Notes under the pieces: generated by a model
What the model was told of the DNA's origin: nothing
The model's input: the letters and a program-made list of their open reading frames with translations, nothing else
The model's database searches: none
Assembly: GCA_963573385.1 (NCBI GenBank)
Contig: CAUYLG010061893.1
Coordinates: forward strand, 1-64,000
Origin: Cacajao melanocephalus
Taxonomy: Eukaryota; Chordata; Mammalia; Primates; Pitheciidae
Direction of reading: 5' to 3'
DNA length: 64,000 nt
Program-made: the position numbers and the translations under genes
In this document: positions 13,366 through 25,270 of the stretch, piece after piece
How the letters are laid out: the number at the start of each line of letters is the position of its first letter
Numbering within the stretch: the first letter of the stretch is position 1

Positions 13366-13395
13366 ATGTGCGCGACAGGGCGGCCGCCGCAGTGA
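13366..13395 (+). promoter_or_regulatory. possible 9-codon upstream ORF in the SLC35F3 leader
   Basis: The ATG at 13366 opens a reading frame of nine codons (MCATGRPPQ) ending in TGA at 13393-13395, in a different frame from the main start. It is in the 5' UTR only if transcription starts before 13366, which the sequence does not settle. Confidence 0.35.
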
Positions 13396-13526
13396 GCAGC
13401 GCGATCGGAGCCCGGCGTGCAGCCGGGGAGGCCGCGACTGAGAGGGGCGAGCCGCTGGTGCTCCCGGGCGGAGGAGGGACGCGTCGGTCGCGGGCCCGGG
13501 AGAGGCGCGCTCCAGCCGGCCCCAGG

Positions 13527-13532
13527 ATGTAG
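13527..13532 (+). promoter_or_regulatory. minimal upstream reading frame (ATG directly followed by TAG)
   Basis: An ATG at 13527-13529, with A at -3, is followed at once by TAG. It lies 45 nt 5' of the SLC35F3 start and in the same frame. Start-stop elements of this kind are known in other genes to stall initiating ribosomes. Here the sequence is seen directly and the role is inferred. It matters only if transcription starts upstream of 13527. Confidence 0.6.
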
Positions 13533-13571
13533 GCGATCGGCGGCAGCTCTCCTGCAGGCGGCTGGCTCATC

Positions 13572-13647
13572 ATGAAGAAGCACTCGGCCCGGGTGGCCCC
13601 GCTCAGCGCCTGCAACAGTCCGGTCCTGACCCTCACCAAAGTGGAAG
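13572..13647 (+). CDS. SLC35F3: SLC35F3 first coding exon (short-isoform N-terminus)
   Basis: This exon encodes residues 1-25 and the first base of codon 26 of a predicted solute carrier 35 family member; the peptide begins MKKHSARVAP. I recognise it as the N-terminus of SLC35F3, a multi-pass membrane protein reported in the literature as a thiamine transporter. The ATG at 13572 has A at -3. An in-frame TAG at 13530-13532 means transcripts from this promoter cannot start further upstream in this frame. The exon ends GAAG|gtaacg, a good donor, and codon 26 (G|GG, Gly) is completed by exon 2. The exon sits inside a CpG island, as expected for a promoter-proximal exon. The 5' end of the exon cannot be fixed from sequence. 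The residues here form a hydrophilic tail with no membrane segment. As I recall, human SLC35F3 also has a longer isoform with another first exon, which I do not see in this window. Confidence 0.93.
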
Positions 13648-14844
13648 GTAACGCGCGGCCGCCTCGCCCCGGGGTCCCTGCACCCTAGCCAGGGGATGCT
13701 GCCACCCTGAAGCGGGCTGCCTGGCTGCGGGGCGCCGGGGCGGGGGATGGCTGCTCCCCCAGGACGCGGCTCCGCAGTGCAGCGCACCGCCGCCTGCGTG
13801 GGAGAACCTGGCGGTTTCGGGGGCTGCCCTGAGCTCCCTGGCGAGCAGGCAAGAGCTGCCGCGGCGAGCGAGCACCCGGCTCCCCAAGCCTCTCCTTCCG
13901 GGCAGCACCCAGCGCATCTGGCAGCAGCTGCACCCTCACCTCCATCCCAGCTTGTCCTGGGGCTCTTGTCTGCTCGGCAGGAGGGGGTCGTCCTGCCTCT
14001 CCCAGTGTCCCCCCACCACACACACACTTGATTTGCCCGGGTGTGGAGCTCTGTGTCTCACCCCTAGACCGGCCAGAGGTGCTGCCCCGCGGCTGGTGGA
14101 GGCGGGAGAGGGCTGCAGCGGGCTAAGGAGACGTCTCTCCTGACGGTTCCTAAGCCTTTCCGGCCACCAGCCAAGCGACTGCCCTGCTCGGTGGGAATGG
14201 GCGGGGCGCACAGGTGAGGGAAGAGCCAGCAACAGCCTGTAAACAGGCTCTTTCCCCGGCCCTGGAGAGGGCTCCGAAGGGCTGCGAGAGGCCCCCAGAA
14301 GGTGTCCTCCTTCCCGTGTTGGCCTTTCTGCCTGGAACTGCTCCCACCCAGGGAATGTGAGCGAGAGGGCAGGGGAAGAAGCACCCACAGAGAAGAGCGT
14401 CCTCAGACACAGCTGACTTCCGCTGGCCTAAGGGGCCTTGCTTTCCAATGGAGAAGCGGGCAGAGGGACCAGTCCCAGCTCTTAACTCCTCCTCCCAGGA
14501 GGCAGAGGTGGAACGACTAACTCCCTCTCCCAGGAGCAAGCCACCTCGGCTAGGTGAGGCAGGCAGACCACCCCTTGGTCCCAGAAGCTGCCCTCTAGGT
14601 GCTTGTCCTGAGCTAACAGAGCCCATGAGCACCAGCAGTAAGTGAAGGGAAGCTATGGGCTCCGACAGAGCCTGGCTTCTGCCCTTCCCCGGAGCCCAGA
14701 CTTCTCTAGGCTTCTGTCGACCCTGCTTCCACTCATGGGTTCTTGTTTATTATAATAAATCTCAGAACCAGCAAGGATAAGACAGAGGCTGGCTTGGTAA
14801 TTGTAAGTTCCAAGCTCAACCATCCACACAGGCCTGCCGGCAAC

Positions 14845-14990
14845 TGTCCTGGTCCTATGACCCCCATCCTACAGAGGGGCACTGTGAGGCCCAGCAAGGT
14901 GGATTAACTTGTCCTAGACCCACAGTTGGTAGGTGATGAAGCAAGAATGGAATCCTGCGCTGTCTGATCCAAAACGCATGCATTTTTTTC
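14845..14990 (-). mobile_element. MIR SINE fragment
   Basis: Antisense MIR pattern: 'cccatcctacagaggggcac', 'tgtgaggcccagcaagg', 'attaacttgtcctagaccc', 'ggaatcctgcgctgtctg'. Confidence 0.65.
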
Positions 14991-16364
14991 AGAACATCAG
15001 TTTGCACTGAACTGTAACTACTTACCTATTTCTTACCATTTTCTATCTTTGGGAGGTTGGGTTTTCTTTTCTTCTTGCGGCTGTCTTCTCTCGTCCATCC
15101 CAACCTCAGGAATGACTTGGTATCAGTCATCTACACCTGAGTTTAGTGCACGTGCTGCCTCTTCCAGGGGTGTTTGTATTTCTCAGCCTTCTCCCAGACT
15201 TTGCTCACATGTATGTGTGAGTTGGGGAGGGAAGGGCTGGCTATTTATTTCTCTGAGGGAAGCAGGGAATGAGGGTCTGCTCACTCACAGGGTCCTATGG
15301 AAGCTGCCCAACTCCTACCTGCTAATAGAACAGATTGCTTCTGTTCTGCAGCAGCAGGGGTCTCCCTGGGACACTCCCAGCCCACCTTAGGCAGGACAGG
15401 TTTGAACTGCACTGGAAGTGGGGCTGGACACGGATGGTGGGACTACCTGAACTGGGTACTGTGGCCTCAGAGGTGCTGCAGGAGGCAGTGAGTGGCATGG
15501 GAGGCACAGGTACCTCCCTATGGTCAAGCCTGGAGGTTGCCTTCAGGGAATGAAAATGAGAATTATCTCCCTCTAACCCCGCCCCTCAACCAAAAAAAAA
15601 AAAAAAAAAAAACCCTTAGGGCTGCTGCCAAATCTTTGAGTCTCCTGTGCATACAACACCAGCAACTGCCTCACCATGGGCTTGGCTTTGGAACCAGCAT
15701 TCCCTCATAAATGCCTGTGGATAATGGAAATGTGTAATGAACTAAGAAATGGTCAGTTGGAGGATCGAGACTGGGCTGTGCCCCTTTTCCAGTTGGATTT
15801 GTGTAAATCACAAACACTGCCTCCGTTTCCTCAAATGTAAGAGAGAAGGAACAACCTACTTCAGCAGCTGTGAGAAAATGCAGTAAGGTAGAAATAGCTG
15901 AAATTGTCTAGCAAGCCCCCAGTGGCATTTTGCGTGGGATACCTATGAGTATTCCATGCAAAAGTGTGCCCATGGGGGCCCGATAAAACCTGCCCTTGGT
16001 GTGCCTGGCTCACATAGAGCTCTTTCTCTCTGCTTGTTTTTTTCTCTTGGTGTTTTTATTCAGTTTGGCTTTTGGTCTATTTTTTGGAAACCATTTGCAT
16101 CTTCTGTGCCGGTTTTGGAAGTGTTGAATCATTTTGTTTTAACTCGAATGCACAGGGCAAGGTGGTCCCCATGCTGTGGGTGTTTCTGTATGGATGGCAG
16201 ACAGGCTACAGGGGTGGAATGCAGCCAGCGAGGAATATTTATTAGCTTGCAGAGTGTGTCATCTAAGGGGAGGCAAGAAGGCTCCAGCATGTGGTACATA
16301 TAAAACCAAAATAGAAAAGGCAATGCTTGGTTAAACTCAAACAGAGGAATATGGGCAAGATGAC

Positions 16365-17150
16365 TTCATTTACTCAACGACTACTTAACCCAACCCTACT
16401 CTGTGTCCTGTGACAGTTTAGCAAGGCCCTGGAAATGCAAAAGGGAAGAAGGCTAGCTTCATTCACTTAAGGGCGTTTTAGTCTAGTAGGGAAGAGACAT
16501 ACAGATAGATAGATAAACTATCGAATGCAAAGTAGTAAGTTCTGGTACTGAACTAAAAGCAAAATGTCACAGGGGCACTGAGAGTTGAGCAATCTGAGGA
16601 GGTGTTCCTGAGGAGGAGGCCTTCATGAGGAGGAGGGTTTCTACAGAGGAAGCCTTTCTGAGGGGGCCTTTCTGAGAGGGAGGCCTTTCTGAGAAGGAGA
16701 CCATTCTAAGAAGAGGCCTGAGGAGAAGCTTTTCCTGAGGAGAAGAGGCTTTTCTGAGAAGGAGGGCTTCTAAGGAGAAGGCCTTCCTGGGGAGGAGGCC
16801 TGAGGAGAAAGGACCTTTCTGAGGAGGAGGCCATTCTAAGAAAAAGGCCTTTTTGAGGAGGAGCCCATCTAAGAAGGAAGCCTTCCTGAGGAAGAGACCT
16901 GTCTGAGGAGATATTCCTGAGGAACAGCGGTTTCCAAGAAGGAGACATTCTAAGGAGGAGGCCTTTCTGAGGAGGAGGACTTCTGAGGCATTGCAATTGA
17001 GGCTGGGGGGATATGAGAAAGCTTGTTGGTACAGAGGGGAGAAGAGGCAGTTTCAGGCAGAGAGAACAGTGAATACAAAGTCTCCGGCCTGTGAGGAAAG
17101 AGGGGCTAGGCCTTAGATAGGGGTTAAGGCTTGAAAAGTGCTTTCTGGCA
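16365..17150 (-). mobile_element. L2 copy interrupted by an internal tandem array
   Basis: Antisense L2 3'-region text runs from 16365 (cactactctgtg-like words, then 'gttttagtctagtagggaag') and resumes after the array with 'ggcagagagaacagtgaatac' and 'ggccttagatagg' near 17060-17120. The order on both sides is collinear with antisense L2, so the array at 16598-16990 grew within it. Confidence 0.6.
16598..16990. repeat. degenerate tandem array rich in gaggaggcctttctgag
   Basis: More than 15 imperfect units of roughly 17-22 bp share the words gaggagg, cctttctgag and aaggag. On the - strand the array is open for a long stretch (16706-17182) and encodes Leu/Leu/Arg-Ser-Pro-type repeats. I regard that reading frame as an artefact of the repeat. 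Confidence 0.85.
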
Positions 17151-17394
17151 AGATTGATAGCGTCTATCACGTCTGACAACATACCTTGTCTTCACAGATC
17201 CTTTGCTTGGCTGTCCTTTCAGAAGCAGAGCATTGATCAGCAGCACATCTCTAATGGAGTAGTGCTGACGGGGATCATCTATACTCACAGTCAGCTCATT
17301 CATGTTCAATGAAATCACATTCAATAAGAATTAATAGTTGAGAACAGTACAGTGAATTCCCCCAAGTGGTCTGCAGCCTCTCGTTGTGGAATGG

Positions 17395-17555
17395 GGGAGG
17401 GCTTTGGAATTAGATGGACTGGGTCTACCCAGCTCTCACACTGAGTGAGTGATTTCTGGCTAATAAGTAAAGCTCTCCAGGAATCAGTTCTCTCCTAGGA
17501 AAAATGTGGTGACGATATGTTGCTCATAATAGTCAACTAATAGTTTTTGCTAATG
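17395..17555 (+). mobile_element. MIR SINE, first of an inverted pair
   Basis: The pattern 'gctttggaattagatggac', 'ctcacactgagtgagtgatt' and 'ctcctaggaaaaatgtgg' follows the MIR order. Confidence 0.6.
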
Positions 17556-17770
17556 AATGTCTACTATATTGCAGGTACTGTGCTAGGAGAGATTGTTCCA
17601 TTATCTCTATTTTTTTCCCTAAGCAAGGGTAATTATTGTTATCCAACTTTATAGACAAGGAAACTGAAGGTCAGAAAATCATTCACAGAAGGTCCTATAA
17701 TTAGAAAGCAAGGATCCCAGGCTTCAAATCTGTATCTACCTGGTTGCAAGACCTTTGCACAACTGCATTT
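17556..17770 (-). mobile_element. MIR SINE, second of an inverted pair
   Basis: Antisense MIR words: 'gcaggtactgtgctaggag', 'ttatagacaaggaaactg', 'cccaggcttcaaatctg'. Confidence 0.7.
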
Positions 17771-18154
17771 CATTTGAGCAGGAGAGAGAATTTTATCAGC
17801 TCATGGCACTTTGTAGATGCTCAATAAATGCTCCCTAAAGCTCCCACGTAATCTAATATAACTCAGTGGTTGGGACCCCCATGGGGGCTCACAGAACCCA
17901 TGGCTGTGTGTCATATTCTTAGTGCCTCTGCTTTGGGAGTGTTGGGTGGTCTCAGCTGCCCCTAGAGTAGGTCTGGCTACCTTGTTCCCGTCAACAGGAT
18001 AAGACTGTTATCCTGGAATGCTCAATTAATGGTACGTGAAGACTCAAGATGCTGGCCCAGTCCAAGAGGATTCTTGAGAAGTATACTGCCAAAGAGTTTC
18101 CCCCAAATATTTCCCTGGTTGGCTAGCTCTAGGGCTGAAACTTCAGTGACAACA

Positions 18155-18310
18155 GTCATTCAGGTAGTGATCAAATATTTTACCTAATATATGCAAGATA
18201 ATGAACCAGATGTTTGGGAGGATTCTCAGAGGAGTGAAATATAATTCTTGATCCAACAGAGCTTCCAAAGGAGCGAGAATGTCAGAAAGCACACAAAGAT
18301 TGCATGCCAG
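18155..18310 (-). mobile_element. L2 3'-end-like fragment
   Basis: A diverged antisense L2 tail: 'tcattcaggtagtgatcaaa' followed by a 'gatccaacagagcttcc' block. Confidence 0.4.
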
Positions 18311-18599
18311 CTGAAATGTAATGTTTTCGATTCTATGGAAGGAGTATAAAGTAAATGCTGCGTTTCAGCTGAGGGTGAGCTCACTTCTGGCTGGAGCACA
18401 CATGGCCCCTGTGCAGGACTCCTGCTTGCCATCATTAACCCCTTCTTTGCCAAAATGACCTAACCTGACAGGATACTCTTTCCTGCTGACCCTGGATGTG
18501 GCCTCACGATTCTTCTTGTTACCACATTCCATGTGACGGCTAAACATTTATTGGAACTGCTTTTCCTGGGAGTACGGTCAGGACGGCATAGTAGAGGAG

Positions 18600-20010
18600 G
18601 TTGCCTCTGCTCTGGGCTGTCAGAGGTGGGAAGTGAGAACACAGCATTTCCTGACAGAGGGAGCCACAGCCAAAGGTGCAGAGCCAGGAGAGGGTGGTGC
18701 GGGGAGACCAGCAGGCAGTCTACTGGGCCAGAGCAGAGTGATCAGAAGAAGCAGGATGAGGGGAGTTTAAGCTAGACCATGCGCAGATGCAGAAGCATCC
18801 TGAGCGCTGGATTCGGAAGAGAGGATTGAAACGGGGAGCCAGAGAAGAGATGAAACACCATCTGAGACTGAGAAAAGACAGTCAAGGGCAGCAGTGGTGT
18901 TCAAACTGGGTTATGAAATCTCTTTCATCAGTCACTATAAATACTTCTTAATAAAGGAATTCGAGTAGAATAAAAACTGCCAATGTCTATCAAATGAAAT
19001 AAGAGTCAGAGTGGATCTGAGACTCTTTCAGGGGCAAGTGTGTGTGTGCTAATGTGTACATGCTCTCATGTGCATGTCATATTGAAGGTATAGTGAAAAA
19101 TGTTAAAAACCCCTGCTGGAAAGTATCCAGTGGTGACAAGGAGACATGTTGGGGAGTGACAGCAGCAGTCCATACATGAGCTCATGGTAATAACCGCGGT
19201 AGTAACATTTCCTTCCTCCTCACCACAAGCGAGCCCTTGACCTGGGTTGCCTCATTCAGTCCTCACAACATGCCTCTGCAGTGGGTCCTAACATAATCTC
19301 CACTGTGCAGTGAGGATTTGGATTGCAGGGTGATCAGGTAATTCACTCTTCAAGACAACTGCCACGTGGTATGCCCACGTCCTAATCACTGTACCATCTG
19401 ATGGCAAGGACAGGAAGGAGGAGGAGTCAACAGGCCGTGGGGAGAGTGTGAAGTAGGAAGGCTGAAAAGAGCCATCAAATACGGCTTTGAAGATTATGCC
19501 TGAACAGTTCTGAGAATGGAGATGCCATTATCTGTAACAGTGAAGATAGGAGGAGAAACACATCTGGCGGGGAGAGATGGGGGAGTCACATTTAGAAAAG
19601 TTGAGTTTGAGGCCAATGCCTGCAAACGCAGGTATGTAGCAGGCAGGAAGGTAGCAGAAACCAATCAGGTGATTTGGAAATAAATGGGCAAGCACAGAAT
19701 CCTGGAGGCCATGCACATTTAGGAGATAAGGGAGGCAGGAGAGAAGTTTGACCGGCCAGACCAGAGAACTCAGATAGTATGGTGGCATGGAGACCACCAG
19801 AAGAAAACCAAGAAGAAAGAGGGAGAGTGATGCGTCAGATGCAGCCAAGAGAGGGTGATTTTTGTGGAAACAGTTTTAAGTGGGTGCTGGTCTGCAAGCC
19901 AGATTGCAAGGGCAGTTGGGGGCATTACCGGATACCTGGTTAAAGTGTTTGACAGTGAGGGTGGTTTGAGAAGTTACGCTGTCTTAAGGTGGAAGAAGAT
20001 AATTTTGAGA
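18600..20010 (-). mobile_element. L2 LINE, diverged, split by a MIR-like insert
   Basis: Successive blocks follow antisense L2 order: 'gacagagggagccacagcc', 'gagccagagaagagatgaaa', 'ttggggagtgacagcagcag', 'atttagaaaagttgagtttg' and 'gcaagccagattgcaaggg'. The segment about 19195-19410 reads as MIR instead. No coding capacity remains. Confidence 0.55.
19240..19395 (-). mobile_element. MIR-like fragment within L2
   Basis: The words 'cattcagtcctcacaacatg', 'ctccactgtgcagtgagga' and a degenerate tail suggest antisense MIR. Confidence 0.45.
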
Positions 20011-20429
20011 GAGCCAGGCTGAGTCCAGGGCAGGTCTGAGCTTGCCCCAGAGGAAGACGATCCATGCAACAATTGATGCAACAGTGGCCTAGAGGAGGCA
20101 GCATACCATGGGAGGACCACGAGACAGAGAGAGGGAATGATCAGCTTTGAAAAGGAGCAGAGAAAGTTTAATGGGCAAAGACACAGAGAAACATGAAGAT
20201 GCAGAGGAGGGAAGCTAAGGGAGCTGTGCGGGTGACTTTGTAATGTAGGAAGTGTCATCGTTCACCAAAAATGATGGATGGGGATTAAAGACTTGCAGAG
20301 GTGGGAAAGGGTTCAGAACAGCTCTATGGGGACAGCCAAGAAGAGATTTAATTCTTAAAAGCCTTTTTGGTGCATAATATATTTCCATTGGTTAAGACAT
20401 TGTGTAGCTCAGGAGAAGGGTCTGGAGGG

Positions 20430-20615
20430 AAGAACACTGGATGAGGTGTCAGGACACTCAAGTGTCATTTTCTGCTCCTCCATTAGCTAATTAATATATT
20501 GGACATGTCGCCTGGCCTCTTGCAGCCTGGGCTTCTCCTTCTGCAAAGAAAGGAGACTAGAATAGATCTTCCATTGCCTCTTTCAGCAGGAACATTCTAT
20601 GAGTCTATGAAGTAG
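20430..20615 (+). mobile_element. MIR-class SINE with L2/L3-like 3' end
   Basis: The order 'ggtgtcaggacactcaagtg', 'catgtcgcctggcctcttg', 'aggagactagaatagatct' and 'cattctatgagtctatga' matches the MIR-type SINE plan with a LINE-like tail. The exact family is uncertain. Confidence 0.55.
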
Positions 20616-22455
20616 CTTACTCATTAGCAGAGATTGGTTTATCTGATTAAAACCGTTCATTAGCTATAGTCAGAGAGCAGAGCTTTGAGGAATTGAGATC
20701 AAGAACAATAAGGAATCTAGCATGTACATGTATGTGAGCATATGTGTGCATGCAAACGTGTTCTTTCTGGGAGTAGATTTTGGTATTTGAGCAGGGGGTG
20801 GAAAGACTAGCTACATAAGTACAACTTGCTTCATCAATCTTCACCAGCAAAAAGCTACTGGACACAAGACGGACCCCGAATGATGAAATGGTATAAAAAG
20901 AGGTACAGAAAGATGCCAAAGAGAAGCTGTGCAACTTCCAAGCTTTGCCTGGGGCTGGTCCCAGTCCCAGTGTTTCTGTGTTAAAGCCTCAATGCTCAGG
21001 AATGAGCTGAGCCATGTCACCCTTTGTTGGTTCAGAATGTCTATCCTTAGGTAGGAGATCAAGCCTGAGAGGTCATGTTTAACACCTGAAGACCAACCCC
21101 ACCTTGACCCTTGACCAAGCAAGTTTAGTCCTGCCTTGTTGATGCACAACTCTGCTAAGAACTAGAGGCATGTTTTAGAAAATGGTGTTTTAATTTTGCT
21201 CTGTTCTGCTCATTTTCATCTAACACTCCATCCAACCAAAACCCATACCTCTTCTGATTAGAGGATCAGAGATGCCTTACTCCCCCATTCTCCTCAAAGC
21301 TGCCCAGAACTGCCATGGTGAGTCTGGTGGACCAGCCACTTCACATGAGAAGGCTCCAGCATGCCCCCTTTTCTCAAGAGCCCGTGGGCTGCAGGAGTGG
21401 GCAGTGCCTTTGCCTGGAGGTACTGTCCTGCCTACTGCCTGCCCTCCTATAAAACTATGGTTCATCCTCTGCATTCCAACAGCCAAATTTCAGTCCACAT
21501 AGAAGCCAAAGGATCTGGAGATGCTAACCATCTGATGAGGAAAAACACCAGCAAAGAGGAGTATGCATATTTGTGTGGGTTTTGTGTGCAGGTCATTAGC
21601 AGCACCAAAATACCACCAGGTTTACCAACTAGTGAGTACCAGCTGTGTGTATGGAGGCATCATGTGCCCAGGCCACAGAAAATGATGAAATTCCAGGAGG
21701 CCGCACAAGCCATAACTAGCAGTGCATATGGATTAAAACTGATGCCCTCAAGCTCAGATGCTTTCAGACCAAGTATTAAAACAAGTATCTGCTTCCTCCC
21801 AAGAGGAGACACTGACTTTTCCCCCAAGGCACAAACAACATTATTTAAGGCTTATCCATACCTGTCAGTTTCTCAAGAGTCGTATTCACCATAGGCTGAG
21901 TCCATTCCAGGACTGTCTTAAATCCACTGCATGAGGTTATTTGGACATTTGAGAGTTATTCAGAGACCTCTAAGGAAATGGAAGTGAAGTAGAAATGCTG
22001 ATCTAGATATCTGATTACTGAGATGGTGGTGATGGGTGGGGAAAGTGAGCTGGATAAGACCTGACTCTTATCAGCCCTCAGACTGCTTCAGAGTCGATCA
22101 CAGGCATCTCAAAGAAGCCCCCACCACCCCATTCCATCCCCAAAAAGCAGTTTTTGCCCACCTCCTGATTCTTTATCCCAACCCGAGGAATAATTTCCCA
22201 GTGCAAAACACTAATTTTGTTTTTAAACATAATTTCACAACTGCCGTGTTTTCTCCCAGCTCTACACACTGCCTCCAGAAATAGCTTTACAACAAAGGTT
22301 CAACCAATACACAGGAGGCAAAGAAATACAAGATGGTGTCTAATAGTTCTAATCCAATGAAGTTATTTCTTCTCCTAATAGGTTGTCAAAATAAATACTC
22401 TGCCGTCTGTAGCATTTCATCCACATTCTGCAGAGGGGTGCCTCTGGGTCCATGC

Positions 22456-22510
22456 CTTACACCTTCTCAAGTGTATTAGGCATGGACTTATACTCTTGAG
22501 AAGGTGTAAG
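22456..22510. repeat. perfect 16-bp inverted repeat (hairpin)
   Basis: CTTACACCTTCTCAAG at 22456-22471 is answered by its exact reverse complement at 22495-22510, with a 23-bp spacer. After one mismatch the pairing can continue four more bases inward. It sits just before an MLT1 LTR but is not part of it. Confidence 0.9.
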
Positions 22511-22532
22511 TTTACTCTCTACTGTAACCCCC

Positions 22533-23252
<720 letters not shown>

Positions 23253-24449
23253 CCCTCTTCCCAGGACAGCAAATCCTAGTGCAGAATCCCATACACACTC
23301 AGTCTCTTCCATGTTACAAACGGGTTTCTGTCCTCTGCAAACCTGAAGTCCCTCTTTAGTGACAGGCAGTTCTGAATGAGGTGCTCAGCACCATGACCTT
23401 GGTCAACTTTCGAAGAGGAAAATGAGAGTAATGAGAACATTTTCTATTCCCGTTGACACTCTGGAGTCAAAGAGAACCAAGTTAAAACTGCGCCTTAGCT
23501 GCTCACTGATTTGTACCCTTGGGATATTAACTCTCAGAACCTCAGCTGTTCAATCTGCAAACGAGAAGCAATCTTACTGATCTCCACCATCATGATGGGT
23601 ATAAAAAGATATATAACATCTACTGGCAGAGAATGTGGTGTATCTATTGGGTGTCTAGCCACCACTTGCCCCTTTAATTCTCTATACCCTCTCCTTTTCC
23701 TTTACCCACGGTCAACATCCAACTTCAGTTATCCATAGATTCTGTTCTTTCCCTGGAGCCTGTGCTAGTCAGCATGCCTGGGGCCTCGGCCACATGTGAA
23801 TGGTGGCAGTGTTTCCTGACCTAAAGTCCAGGAATCCATATGGATGATCTGGCGAGGGTAAGTGGATTGGGACATATGAAATGAGAATTGCTTTGGGATG
23901 TTTGGGGCATGTAGTTGACCTTATATGTGTGAAAGCCTTTTCTGCAAGTCTCCTCCCCTTTCCTCTACATCACTGCTTAAAAATAATGTCACACATAAAT
24001 TCACTGAGCAAGTATTTAATGAGCAGGAAAGATAAACAAAGCCTGAAATGGATTGTTTGGAAGATAAGTTACACTTGCAAATGGTCATAAACAAAAGCTT
24101 TCTTCCAACCTCCTCATGATGCAAAAGCTATTTAGTTTGTTGGACAGATCCTGGGATGGTGTATTCATCAGTAATCAATAAATGGGAATATTTTCATCAG
24201 ACCCTGTCTTTCATGCAGTCTAGGAAAAAGGGGCAGCAGTTGAGGGATGAGGGAAGGTGGAACTTTAGTTCCCAGAGCAGCTCTCAACTGTGTCCTGTTT
24301 GGATGGAATTAGATGCACTTAAGCCTCTGAGATGTGGGTACTTTAAGCACTGCCACTTGGACTTAGCAAGCTCTGCGAGGGAAGAGTTGTGCCTGCCTTT
24401 TATCACAAAGTAGATGGTCAATTAACATTTGTTGAATGAGTGGCCTGAA

Positions 24450-25270
24450 AACTAATCCACCCAAAAGAAATACAAATCTATATCCACACAAAGACTTATA
24501 GAATGTTCATAGCAGCTTTCTTCACAATAGCCCCAGACTGGAAGCAATTCTGCATGTCCAGCAATAGATGAATGGATAAGCCAAATCTGGTATATCCATA
24601 CAATAGAATTTTCTTCAGGCATCAAAAGAATGAACTGCTGGCTGGGCGCAGTGGCTCACACCTGTAATCCTAGAGCTTTGGGAGGCCAAGGCGGGTGGAT
24701 CACAAGGTCAGGAGTTGGAGACCAGCCTGGCCAAGATGGTGAAACCTTGACTCTACTAAAAATACAAAAATTAGTCAGGCGTGACAGTGGGCACCTGTAA
24801 GCCCAGCTACTCAGGAGGCTGACACAGGAGAATTGCTTGAACCCAGGAGGCTGAGGTTGCAGTGACCCAAGATCGTACCACTGCACTCTAGCCTAGGAGA
24901 CAGAGCAAGACTCAGTCTCAAAAAAAAAAAGAATGAACTGCTGACACATGCTACAACATGGATAAACCCCAAAGACATGATGTTAAATGAAAGAAGTCAA
25001 ATGTGAACATCTGTATACGTATATGAAATGTTCAGGATGTGCAAATTATGATAGAGACAGAAAACACATTCATGGTTGCCTAGGGTTGAAGGTGGGAACA
25101 GGGAGTGACTGCAAATGGGCACAAGAACTCATTTCAGCATGATAGAAATGTTCCAGAACAATACTACAGTGATGGTTTCACAATTCAAATGTGCTAAAAC
25201 TTACTGAGTTGTGTACTTAACTGAATTTTATAATATGATAATTATATCTCAATAAAGTCATAAACAAATA
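24450..25270 (+). mobile_element. L1M 3' end, split by an Alu
   Basis: Degenerate L1 ORF2 end and 3' UTR text: 'cacaatagccccagactgg', 'gaatggataagccaaatc', then, after the Alu, 'acatggataaaccccaaag' and 'tatatctcaataaagtcat'. It ends in an AATAAA-bearing A-rich tail. Confidence 0.8.
24640..24930 (+). mobile_element. AluS-like with target duplication
   Basis: A full dimer starting ggctgggcgcagtggctc and ending in A11. The flanks share aaagaatgaactgctg, a perfect target duplication, showing insertion into the L1M copy. Confidence 0.93.

Larger units (their letters stand above)
13190..13960 (+). promoter_or_regulatory. CpG-island promoter region of the SLC35F3 exon-1 transcript
   Basis: CpG dinucleotides are dense here, in contrast with the CpG-poor flanks. 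The island surrounds the first coding exon and extends into intron 1. Candidate elements include a CRE-like TGACGT at 13290-13295 and GC boxes (gggcgg) near 13250 and 13736. No TATA box stands out at a fixed distance from a possible start, so dispersed TATA-less initiation is expected. The island strongly suggests a promoter; the transcription start site and tissue use are not visible. Confidence 0.8.

Noticed and set aside
13179..14027. 282-codon open frame on the - strand across the CpG island
   Set aside because: GC-rich islands lack stops by composition. The frame overlaps exon 1 in antisense and shows no domain.
15592..15613. A21 run as the tail of a retrocopy
   Set aside because: No target duplication or gene-like sequence was found beside it; treated as a simple A run.
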